Shown piece by piece: positions 1 to 6,267 of a DNA stretch of 8,932 nt. This DNA comes from Desulfobacterales bacterium (GTDB lineage Bacteria; Desulfobacterota; Desulfobacteria; Desulfobacterales; JAFDCJ01). The stretch covers positions 6,115,030 to 6,123,961 of the forward strand of contig CP070771.1 of NCBI GenBank assembly GCA_020345785.1, given 5' to 3'. Numbering within the stretch: the first letter of the stretch is position 1; every line of letters begins with the position of its first letter. The notes under the pieces were generated by a model. The model searched no databases. It was not told where the DNA came from and worked only from the letters and a program-made list of their open reading frames with translations. The position numbers were made by a program, and so were the translations under genes.

Positions 1-218
1 AAATAGGATCAGTGGTGTGTTCAGCGGAGTGTTCTTGAATTCCATCTCAAAATCGGAGAATACTTGATATAGCCCGCCAACTACAAAATTGTACAATGCA
101 TACGTAAATCTTCAATCTTTTGCATGGGTTCAAAATGTATATGTCGTGCCTAAGCCTGAAATGAATGAACATTACAGATTTCATAGAAAAATGTTAACGA
201 ATTATGTCTTTTTACTGC

Positions 219-250
219 GCGTGAGCCACCACATTATATTGTGGTTACGC
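219..250. repeat. Imperfect hairpin
   Basis: ACCACA (228-233) pairs with TGTGGT (240-245) around a 6-base loop. The stem is extended by GCGT (219-222) with ACGC (247-250) across an asymmetric internal loop. No T-run follows, so it is not a typical intrinsic terminator. Function unknown. Confidence 0.35.
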
Positions 251-577
251 ATACTGGCGGTAAAACAGGGGCAATGGATCGTATATCGCAATTAATTCAA
301 AGCGTTCAAATTTTCAATTCATTTGACCTCGAGCAGTAAAATAGTGTTGAGGATACAACCATCCGCACCCTGACCACCGATCGCACAGCGATGTCGAACC
401 GGCAATCTTGTCAAGATGATTTACATGTGCCCGGCATAGGTAAAGGGGCTTTACAGGCTGGCGCACCAAGCTGTGACCATCACAACGATATCGAAACCCA
501 GGCTTGACCATAAATAAACAATAATATTAATTCGTTATCTTTATCATCTTTCTGTTTCTAGGCGCTTCCGGCCTGCC

Positions 578-592
578 TGGCACTTTATTTGA
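578..592 (+). promoter_or_regulatory. Candidate sigma-54 (-24/-12) promoter upstream of the cyclase-ATPase gene
   Basis: TGGCAC (578-583), five bases, then TTGA (589-592). This matches the sigma-54 consensus TGGCAC-N5-TTGC at every fixed position except the last C of the -12 box, with correct spacing. It points toward the gene starting at 788, about 195 bases away, and a sigma-54 activator is encoded in the same window. One near-match in about 9 kb can occur by chance, and the long leader is mostly degenerate repeat, so this is only a candidate. Confidence 0.3.
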
Positions 593-612
593 ATAGTTAT
601 AGGTCGAATGGT

Positions 613-731
613 TCACGGTTCTGCGTTCAGGGTTGCTTTCTTACGCACCCCTGAGGGCAATCTATTAAACATGAACCATAGGCCTTGAACCCTGCCTGTA
701 GGGTCGTAGCCCGAAGGGCGAAGCCCCAAAC
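613..731. repeat. Degenerate GAACC-type repeat with two small hairpins
   Basis: The stretch carries scattered variants of the gaacc/ggttc motif (for example near 613, 632, 672 and 685). It also has two hairpins: ACCCT (689-693) with AGGGT (700-704), and GCCC (709-712) with GGGC (716-719) around GAA. It leads directly into the ordered 7-bp array at 732-780. The minus-strand frame through it gives a repetitive RFKVQGSRFRVQG-like peptide, a common artefact of such repeats and not a gene. Confidence 0.55.
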
Positions 732-780
732 CCTGAACCCTGAACCTTGAACCTTGAACCTTGAACCTTATACCTTGGAG
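732..780 (+). repeat. 7-bp tandem repeat array ending in the ribosome binding site
   Basis: Seven consecutive 7-base units can be read: CCTGAAC twice (732-745), CTTGAAC three times (746-766), then the diverged units CTTATAC (767-773) and CTTGGAG (774-780). The last unit contains GGAG, the likely Shine-Dalgarno for the ATG at 788, with 7 bases of spacing. An alternative TTG start at 761 lies inside the array and is preceded by an in-frame TGA (755-757), also inside it. Slippage would therefore change the leader and that alternative N terminus, but not the ATG-initiated frame. Confidence 0.8.
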
Positions 781-787
781 TACCGTC

Positions 788-3700
788 ATGAAATGTCCCA
801 AATGCAATAATGCCGGTCCTTCAGATGCAAAATTCTGTTTTGCCTGCGGCCACAAACTGGGGAGCGTCTGCACCGTCTGTGAAACGGTCAATCCGCCGGG
901 GGGTAAGTTTTGCATTACCTGCGGCCGACGTTTGCCACGGCCGTCATCTGTTATCCTCGATGAGCCGGCATCCGACGCTATTCCCTCCGACGGTCCTGCC
1001 GTCGGAAAAACCATATCGCCGCTCTTCCCGACAGAGGGTGAACGGAAGTATGTTACGGTTCTTTTATCCGACCTTTCAAACTACACCGCCCTGTCAAAGC
1101 AGCTCGACCCGGAAGAAGTCAGAGAAATTTTGAACCGAATATATGGTGAAATCTCCAAGATCGTGGCCAAGTATGGTGGATTTATTGAAAAGTTTCTGGG
1201 GGATGCGGTGATGGCACTTTTCGGGGCCATCACGTCCCAGGAAGATGATCCCATAAGGGCCATCCGTGCCGCACGCGAAATCCATCATCGGATCAGCGGA
1301 CTTACCGCTGGGCTGGAAGATCGCATCGGTCTGCCGTTATCCATGCATACCGGCATCAATACCGGTTTGATTGTAACCGACGGATTAAACTTTCAAAACG
1401 GCAGTCACGGTGTGTCCGGCGCAACTCCTAATCTGGCGGTACATCTGAGCGAACTGGCAAAACCCGGGGAGATCCTGGTCGGTCCGGAGACCCATCGACT
1501 GACACGCCGATATGTTTCTTTTGATTCCTCAGAATTGGTAAGGGTAAAAGGGATTTCCAAACCGGTTGGGGTTTTCAGAGTTTCGTCCATGATTGACCGC
1601 CCTGTAAAGATTCACCGGTTTCACGGTCTAAGAGCTGATTTGATAGGACGCGCGATGGAGCTTGAGCTTCTTTCCGATGCAGTCCAAAAGCTCAAGGTAC
1701 AAAAGGGATCGGTTTTTACCATTTGCGGTAATGCCGGCACCGGTAAAAGCAGACTGATCGAGAGTTTCAAATCTACTTTGAATCTCGAGAAGGTCTTTTG
1801 GCTTGAAGGACAATGCTACCCCTACACCAGAAATATTACGTATTCTCCCCTCATCGATATGCTGAACAAGGCATTCCGGATAGAAGAGGACGATCCGCCA
1901 CAGCGGGTCAGGGAGAAAATTTCATCAGGTTTGCGATTTATCCGAACAAAGGGGGATATCGTCCCTTACATAGGGAGTCTTTATAATCTCAGCTATCCGG
2001 AGTTAGGAGAAATTCGGCCTGAAATCTGGCGGATTCGGCTTCAGCAGGCCATTTTAGAAATTCTAAATGCAATGGCCTGCAAGGCCCCCACCATTATTTG
2101 TCTGGAAGATCTGCATTGGGCGGATCCCTCATCCTTGGAGCTGATTCGTTTTCTTTTGTCGGATTTTAGATATCCGGCCTTGATCATATGCGTGCACCGG
2201 CCTCCTCTGGCGCTTTTTTCCAGTCGTCAAATTGCCGACTTCGGTACCTCGTACACGGAAATCAGGCTTGAAGACCTATCGGCATCGGAAACAATGAGTA
2301 TGGTTGAATCCTTGCTCAAGAGCAAGCAGATCCCTTTTGAATTGAAGAAATTTCTGCGAGAGGAGGCAGGGGGTAATCCATTCTATCTTGAAGAGGTGAT
2401 CAACTCCCTGGTCGAATCGCAAACGTTGGGCGAGAAGAACGGCCGCTGGCTGCTGAACAAAAAGATCCATACGTCTGATATCCCCACAACAATCCATGGC
2501 GTCATTGCAGCCCGGCTGGATCGACTGGATAAAGATATGAAGCGCCTTTTACAGGAATCGTCCGTTATCGGCCGCGCATTTTACTACGAGATTTTGAATC
2601 GCATCTCCGAAATCCAGGGCAATATCTGGCAATATCTCAGCGGCTTAGAAACTCTTGATCTGATCAAGGTCAGAAGTTTCCAGCCAGTCGTCGAATACAT
2701 TTTTAAGCATGCGCTGACACAGGAAGTGGTGTACGGCAGTTTACTAAAAAAGGAAAGTCGAGCGATCCACGCGCGTACCGGCCATGTTATGGAACAAATA
2801 TTTAAAGATAGACTCCCTGAATACTATGAAGCCCTGGCGTTTCATTTCAGCCAGGCGCAATCATACGGCAGGGCTTTCGATTATCTCGTAAGATCCGGCG
2901 AAAAAAGTCTGGGAAGATACGCGCTGGAGGAAGCCCACGCGTACTACCGGGATGCCTACGAAATTATCAGCAATCGATTTGAAAAATCGGCTAAAACGTC
3001 CAACCTGATGATTGATCTGCTGAACCGGTGGTCTTTTGTTTACTACTATCGTGGGCAGTATAAAGAACTGCTTGCGCTGCTGACCCGCCATCAAAGCCTG
3101 GCCGAATCCATCAATGACAAAGCTGGAAGGGGGATGTTTTATGCCTGGCTAGGCTGGGCGCTCTGGCACCGCGAGCGGTTTGAAGAGGCGCATCGTTACC
3201 TGTTCGCGGCATTGAAAATCGGCGAGGAAAAAAGGAGCAAGCGGGTTACCGGCTATGCCTGTTGCTGGCTGCCCTGGGTGTGCACTGAATTGGGAATGCT
3301 GGATGATGCCGTCTTGTTCGCCGAAAGAGCCGAAGGAATTTTTAAAACCGGTTTCACGGATCCATATATCTACTATTGTGCAATGGCCGGCAAGGGATAC
3401 GCCAACTGGCATCGAGGAGATCGAGACAAAACCCTTGCCGTGGGAAAGGCTTTGCTGGAGTTCGGCGAGGTTCAGGGTGATCAGCGAGCCAGCGTCATGG
3501 GATACTGCTGTATCGGCTGGAGTCACCTCGTTGAGGGTGATTTGTCTCAAGCAGTGACATCCTTTGCGAAAGCCGTCCAAGTGTCAGTTGATCCCTGGTA
3601 CGCACTTTTCCCCAGACTCGCCCTTACTTATGGTCTGATTCTCGCAGGAAAGGTCAGTCACACCCGGGATCACATTGCCGCAATTCTTGAATTCAGCGAC

Positions 3701-4291
3701 TCATTCGGCGCCGAATTTGCCGGCAAACCGGCCCTTTTCTTCCAAGGTATTATTTTTATTGCAGAAGGCCGCATCGATCAGGGACTGAAAATTGTAGAAA
3801 AAATTTACCAAAGTTGGGTAGAAAACGGCTGTATACTGCGCCGGTCCGCCTGTGGATCCATGCTGGCTGCCGTTTATGCCGGACTGGCCCGGCAAATCGA
3901 GGATCCGAACCGGAAAAATTTCGCCGCATCGGCTGCCGCAAAAGCGCACACTTATTTTAAGTCCTCGATTGAGTCAGGCAAGCAGATCGGTGCCAATGGT
4001 GCGCTGGGGCGGGCCTATCTCAACTGGGGATACCTGCATCAGCAGGAGGGCAGCGCGGATCGTGCCGAGCGGTGTTTTACGGCTGCAATTGAATATTTTC
4101 GCCTTTGCAATTCGGATACCTATTTAGTGCAAGCTCGCAAAGCGTTGGCGGAGCTGGATCACAAAACAGATGACAGAGATCAGACGACAGAGGACCCGCC
4201 GTCGCCCGGCGGGCTATGGCGCGGCAAGCAGAATACAGAGGGAGGAAGTCAGATGATGGAGGACAGATTACAGATGACAGAAGTCAGGTAA
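788..4291 (+). CDS. Zinc-ribbon / class III nucleotide cyclase / AAA ATPase / TPR-like protein
   Basis: A 1167-residue, probably cytoplasmic signalling protein. Residues 1-46 hold two zinc ribbons (C3, C6, C17, C20 and C28, C31, C42, C45). A class III adenylate/guanylate cyclase domain spans about 86-266: metal-binding aspartates D95 and D139, the base-contacting lysine position K135 (EKFLGD) and transition-state Asn N215 are present, but the Arg expected four residues later is His219. From about 284 comes an AAA_16/STAND-type ATPase with Walker A GNAGTGKS (314-321) and Walker B in LEDLHWAD (439-446). The remainder, to about 1120, is helical and TPR-like. This order is known from large bacterial cyclase-ATPase proteins, where nucleotide-dependent sensing is inferred; the substrate (ATP or GTP) and any activity are unproven. 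The ATG at 788 is preferred over TTG 761 because GGAG precedes it and the zinc ribbon starts immediately. The last ~43 residues are repeat-encoded. The gene stands alone and converges on the channel gene. Confidence 0.9.
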   Translation: MKCPKCNNAGPSDAKFCFACGHKLGSVCTVCETVNPPGGKFCITCGRRLPRPSSVILDEPASDAIPSDGPAVGKTISPLFPTEGERKYVTVLLSDLSNYTALSKQLDPEEVREILNRIYGEISKIVAKYGGFIEKFLGDAVMALFGAITSQEDDPIRAIRAAREIHHRISGLTAGLEDRIGLPLSMHTGINTGLIVTDGLNFQNGSHGVSGATPNLAVHLSELAKPGEILVGPETHRLTRRYVSFDSSELVRVKGISKPVGVFRVSSMIDRPVKIHRFHGLRADLIGRAMELELLSDAVQKLKVQKGSVFTICGNAGTGKSRLIESFKSTLNLEKVFWLEGQCYPYTRNITYSPLIDMLNKAFRIEEDDPPQRVREKISSGLRFIRTKGDIVPYIGSLYNLSYPELGEIRPEIWRIRLQQAILEILNAMACKAPTIICLEDLHWADPSSLELIRFLLSDFRYPALIICVHRPPLALFSSRQIADFGTSYTEIRLEDLSASETMSMVESLLKSKQIPFELKKFLREEAGGNPFYLEEVINSLVESQTLGEKNGRWLLNKKIHTSDIPTTIHGVIAARLDRLDKDMKRLLQESSVIGRAFYYEILNRISEIQGNIWQYLSGLETLDLIKVRSFQPVVEYIFKHALTQEVVYGSLLKKESRAIHARTGHVMEQIFKDRLPEYYEALAFHFSQAQSYGRAFDYLVRSGEKSLGRYALEEAHAYYRDAYEIISNRFEKSAKTSNLMIDLLNRWSFVYYYRGQYKELLALLTRHQSLAESINDKAGRGMFYAWLGWALWHRERFEEAHRYLFAALKIGEEKRSKRVTGYACCWLPWVCTELGMLDDAVLFAERAEGIFKTGFTDPYIYYCAMAGKGYANWHRGDRDKTLAVGKALLEFGEVQGDQRASVMGYCCIGWSHLVEGDLSQAVTSFAKAVQVSVDPWYALFPRLALTYGLILAGKVSHTRDHIAAILEFSDSFGAEFAGKPALFFQGIIFIAEGRIDQGLKIVEKIYQSWVENGCILRRSACGSMLAAVYAGLARQIEDPNRKNFAASAAAKAHTYFKSSIESGKQIGANGALGRAYLNWGYLHQQEGSADRAERCFTAAIEYFRLCNSDTYLVQARKALAELDHKTDDRDQTTEDPPSPGGLWRGKQNTEGGSQMMEDRLQMTEVR
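4160..4291 (+). repeat. Low-complexity repeat encoding the cyclase protein C terminus
   Basis: From codon 1125 on, the DNA is dominated by variants of gacagag/cagatgacaga. They are interrupted by a GC-rich hairpin: CCCGCCG (4195-4201) with CGGCGGG (4207-4213) around TCGCC. The encoded peptide is polar and rich in D, E, Q, T and M, with no TPR character. It looks like an intergenic repeat that has taken over the original stop codon. The stop TAA (4289-4291) lies inside repeat-like sequence. Confidence 0.65.
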
Positions 4292-4643
4292 CTGACCTTG
4301 GAAACTTTCATACTATCCTCCTCCATCAACCATCAAACTTCAACTCTTTATCTTATACTTCATGCTTCGAGCCTTGCGCCGTGTGCCCTGCGCCGTGTGC
4401 CTTCCCTTCCGTTCTTCCAATCCGAAATTCGCAACCGGATGATTCCCACTTCCGGCTTCTTCTTAACTTTATGCCCTCTGCCCTGTGCCCTTGCGCCATG
4501 CACCATGCCGTGCGCTAAACTCTTTGCTCTCTGCTCTATGCCCTCTGCTCTTCCAATTTACAATCGAATATTTCCCACTTCCGAATTATTCTTAACTCTA
4601 TGCGCTATGCACTTTGCGCCATGCGTTTTCATTCCGCCTTCTA
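4292..4643. repeat. Repeat-filled convergent gap between cyclase and channel genes
   Basis: No gene is supported here. The sequence is made of pyrimidine-rich variants of tgccctctgccctgtgccc and gcgccatgc. It also contains a longer direct repeat: a block beginning ttcccacttccg at 4443-4474 recurs at 4572-4603 (offset 129 bases), and each is preceded by a related cttccaat block (near 4414 and 4550). Plus-strand frames here encode only Cys/Pro/Leu-rich peptides (APCALCPAPCAF-like), typical of repeat translation. No clear intrinsic terminator is seen for either converging gene. Confidence 0.6.
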
Positions 4644-5471
4644 CTATCCTTCCTTATGTTCATAGATATGCACATCGCGCTGCGGGAACGGGATGCTTAC
4701 GCCCTGGGCATCAAACTGCTTTTTGACATTCTCAATGGTATCGAAGTAAAAAGACCAGTAATCAGCAGCAGAGGTCCAGGCACGCACCGTAAAGTTGACG
4801 CTGCTGTCGCCCAGCTCTGAAACGACGATCATCGGTTCCGGCTCTTTCATAACGCGCTCATCCCGATCGATAATCTCCTTGATGATGCTGCGGGCTTTAT
4901 CGATATCATCCCCATAACCGATACCAAACACGAAATCCACCCGGCGGGTTCCCTTGACGTTAAAATTAGTGATATTGTCTCCGGTTAATTTGGCGTTCGG
5001 TACAATGATGGTCTTATTGTCCGGTGTTTTCAATTGAGTCGTAAATATCTCAATCTTTTCGACGATTCCGGCCACCCCTCCGCCTTCGATGAAATCGCCC
5101 ACTCTAAACGGTTTAAATATGATCATTAGCACGCCGGCGGCAAAATTTCCCAGCGATCCCTGCAAGGCCAGGCCAATGGCGAGACCGGCCGCACCTATAA
5201 CTGCAATAAACGATGCGGTTTGAATACCCAGCTGGTTTAGCGCCGCAATGACGACAAAAGCCAGAAGGGCAATATAACTCAGATTACGGACAAATGATAC
5301 CAGAGTTTCATCCACTTTGCTCTTGAGCATAATCCGTTTGATGAGCTTGGCAGCCCCCAGGGCAACCCAACGCCCCACAACAAAAATTACGATGGCGGCG
5401 ATGACCCTCAAACCATAAACAGTCAACAACGCGTAAACGGTATCCAGCAGTTTGGAAAAATCCAAATCCAT
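4644..5471 (-). CDS. mscS: MscS-family small-conductance mechanosensitive channel
   Basis: A 275-residue inner-membrane channel of the MscS family, which opens under membrane tension and releases solutes during hypo-osmotic shock. Length and layout match the short E. coli MscS type (about 286 residues). TM1 is at about 18-38, TM2 at 64-83 and the pore-lining TM3 at 86-119. TM3 carries the GAAGLAIGLALQGSLGN signature (93-109); by alignment the hydrophobic gate leucines correspond to L97 and L101, and Q104/G105 to Gln112/Gly113 of E. coli. FKPFRVGD (119-126) leads into the beta domain, and the C-terminal alpha/beta vestibule continues to the stop. Start choice: AAGGAGG sits 7 bases before the ATG at 5471. 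Downstream it converges on the cyclase gene across repeats; upstream it diverges from the sigma-54 activator. A repeat copy lies 36 bases upstream. All family hallmarks are intact. Confidence 0.95.
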   Translation of the reverse strand: MDLDFSKLLDTVYALLTVYGLRVIAAIVIFVVGRWVALGAAKLIKRIMLKSKVDETLVSFVRNLSYIALLAFVVIAALNQLGIQTASFIAVIGAAGLAIGLALQGSLGNFAAGVLMIIFKPFRVGDFIEGGGVAGIVEKIEIFTTQLKTPDNKTIIVPNAKLTGDNITNFNVKGTRRVDFVFGIGYGDDIDKARSIIKEIIDRDERVMKEPEPMIVVSELGDSSVNFTVRAWTSAADYWSFYFDTIENVKKQFDAQGVSIPFPQRDVHIYEHKEG

Positions 5472-5507
5472 GGTGCAGCCTCCTTTTCTTTAAAATGTGA
5501 TCGGTGA

Positions 5508-5560
5508 CGGTAAAACCTTTTCAATTCTCAGCGCCATAGCCGGTGGCTTATGAATGGAGT
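5508..5560 (+). repeat. Structured intergenic repeat, copy 1
   Basis: A 53-bp unit with flanks cggtaaaaccttttcaatt and ccggtggcttatgaatggag. It is identical to copy 2 (6185-6237) at 50 of 53 positions by hand alignment. The three differences fall in the left arm of the central hairpin; this copy can form only a weaker alternative, GCCA (5533-5536) with TGGC (5544-5547). It lies 36 bases upstream of the mscS start, in opposite orientation to that gene. Confidence 0.8.
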
Positions 5561-5774
5561 AAAGTCGAATAATGGTCAAAGGAACAGGCAACATCTCATT
5601 TAAGTAAGGAAATGTTGGGTTAGGGGCAACATAAATCATTTTTTTTAAAATGCAAGAAATTGTCGATACCGCGCTACGAGGCGCCTACCCCCCAAACAAA
5701 CCGGAATTTACATGCAAGACTCTTTTCTTACGCATAAATTCATTTACTCCAATTTGCCTTAAGTAATTTTATAA
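5561..5774. other. Intergenic stretch without gene; weak hairpins
   Basis: No coding frame is supported. ATGTTG (5612-5617) can pair with CAACAT (5627-5632) and is followed seven bases later by eight T residues (5639-5646). This has the form of a weak plus-strand terminator, though no plus-strand gene ends nearby. TTTACTCCA (5743-5751) is the exact inverse of TGGAGTAAA (5555-5563) at the end of repeat copy 1. Confidence 0.35.
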
Positions 5775-5894
5775 ATTGCCGATATAAAAATCGGTAATCT
5801 GACTTAAAACCGAATCAGCGACTACCAGCAAAGCTGGGGGTATGAGGAAGGCCCCTGGAAGGGGCCGGAACCACGATCTGTCACTGGTCGCTGA
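5775..5894 (+). ncRNA. Multi-stem candidate structured RNA or palindromic element
   Basis: Several perfect or near-perfect stems are packed together. A 9-bp hairpin is formed by ATTGCCGAT (5775-5783) and ATCGGTAAT (5790-5798), with one G-T pair. An 8-bp closing stem is formed by TCAGCGAC (5815-5822) and GTCGCTGA (5887-5894). Inside it are a 5-bp hairpin CCAGC/GCTGG (5825-5837) and a 7-bp hairpin GGCCCCT/AGGGGCC with a GGA loop (5850-5866). CCAG (5825-5828) can pair instead with CTGG (5884-5887), extending the closing stem. It matches no riboswitch or RNA class I can name. Alternatives are a palindromic end or PATE of an IS200/IS605-type element, or another non-autonomous element; strand is assumed. 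No T-run follows, so it is not a terminator. Confidence 0.4.
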
Positions 5895-5999
5895 GGTATA
5901 TAAAGAATTTTGACGGCATTATTCGTGTTTCCGAGGAAAGCTCGCTCTTGTAAATTTTTATAATATATTTTGATCACCCTTGGCGCTGATCTGTCTGGT

Positions 6000-6029
6000 T
6001 TGACATGTATTTGAGGGATTCATTATTCA
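6000..6029 (+). promoter_or_regulatory. Weak sigma-70-type promoter candidate for the activator gene
   Basis: A perfect -35 hexamer TTGACA (6000-6005) is followed 18 bases later by TATTCA (6024-6029), which matches only half of the -10 consensus. It would give a leader of roughly 230 bases containing the long hairpin at 6124-6236 ahead of the gene at 6268. Chance occurrence is possible in this AT-rich gap. Confidence 0.25.
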
Positions 6030-6123
6030 CAGACATTGTGTGTTGGTCAGCCCGATGCGGTAGTCGTTGCTACGCCGGCAGACATAACGAGATCATAAAA
6101 AATAAGCCAAAATTTTTTTTTAT

Positions 6124-6236
6124 CTCCATTCATATGCCAGCGGCATGGGTAAGTTTGGACAACCAAAAAATACGCTCGCTGTAGCGGTAAAACCTTTTCA
6201 ATTCTTACCGGCATAGCCGGTGGCTTATGAATGGAG
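6124..6236 (+). repeat. Long imperfect hairpin upstream of the sigma-54 activator
   Basis: CTCCATTCAT (6124-6133) pairs exactly with ATGAATGGAG (6227-6236). Pairing continues inward with small mismatches through GCCA/TGGC, CGGC/GCCG, ATG/CAT and GGTAAG/CTTACC, giving about 28 base pairs and a ~50-base loop (6154-6203). The right arm is the 3' two-thirds of repeat copy 2, so the left arm is a diverged, inverted partial copy of the same repeat. It ends 31 bases before the start codon at 6268, so it would lie in the leader or promoter region. Confidence 0.65.
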
Positions 6237-6237
6237 T
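6185..6237 (+). repeat. Structured intergenic repeat, copy 2
   Basis: Flanks are the same as in copy 1, and the central hairpin is perfect: ACCGGC (6207-6212), loop ATA, GCCGGT (6216-6221). The preceding cgctgtagcg (6177-6186) resembles cgctgtaacg before copy 3, so the true unit may begin about eight bases earlier. It lies 30 bases upstream of the activator start, in the same orientation as that gene. Confidence 0.8.
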
Positions 6238-6267
6238 TAGAATAGATAAGGTCCTAGAGGAAATAAA

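Larger units (their letters stand above)
1..612. other. Gene-free left flank, no supported coding sequence
   Basis: I see no open frame here with a credible start, ribosome binding site and recognisable protein. The leftmost 45 bases on the minus strand are open to the window edge from an ATG at 45 (reads MEFKNTPLNTPLILF), so a leftward gene could begin there, but no good Shine-Dalgarno precedes it. A 65-codon minus-strand frame at 314-511 is unlike any family I know. The stretch contains a hairpin (219-250) and a sigma-54-like promoter match (578-592), listed separately. It could hold decayed genes; a translated search would decide. Confidence 0.5.

Noticed and set aside
89..295. 68-codon plus-strand open frame starting from a non-ATG codon
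   Set aside because: No Shine-Dalgarno, no recognisable motif, and composition like random AT-rich sequence.
314..511. 65-codon minus-strand open frame
   Set aside because: No ribosome binding site of note and no family resemblance that I can name; length is within what chance allows in a gene-free region.
613..1014. 133-codon minus-strand frame with RFKVQGSRFRVQG repeats
   Set aside because: It is the translation of the GAACC repeat plus the antisense of the zinc-ribbon coding region.
4216..4726. Two plus-strand frames (100 and 142 codons) rich in Cys, Pro and Leu
   Set aside because: They are translations of the simple repeats between the convergent genes and run antisense into mscS.
5508..5560. 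TTGAAA on the minus strand of the repeat as a -35 box for mscS
   Set aside because: No acceptable -10 hexamer lies 16-19 bases downstream in this copy, nor in copy 3 for the DUF3786 gene.
5850..5866. GC-rich hairpin as an intrinsic terminator
   Set aside because: No T-run follows on either strand; it is better read as part of the larger multi-stem element.
5841..5870. Possible RNase P or SRP RNA core (gaggaag, ggaagg motifs)
   Set aside because: Only a few bases match; the surrounding length and conserved elements of those RNAs are absent.
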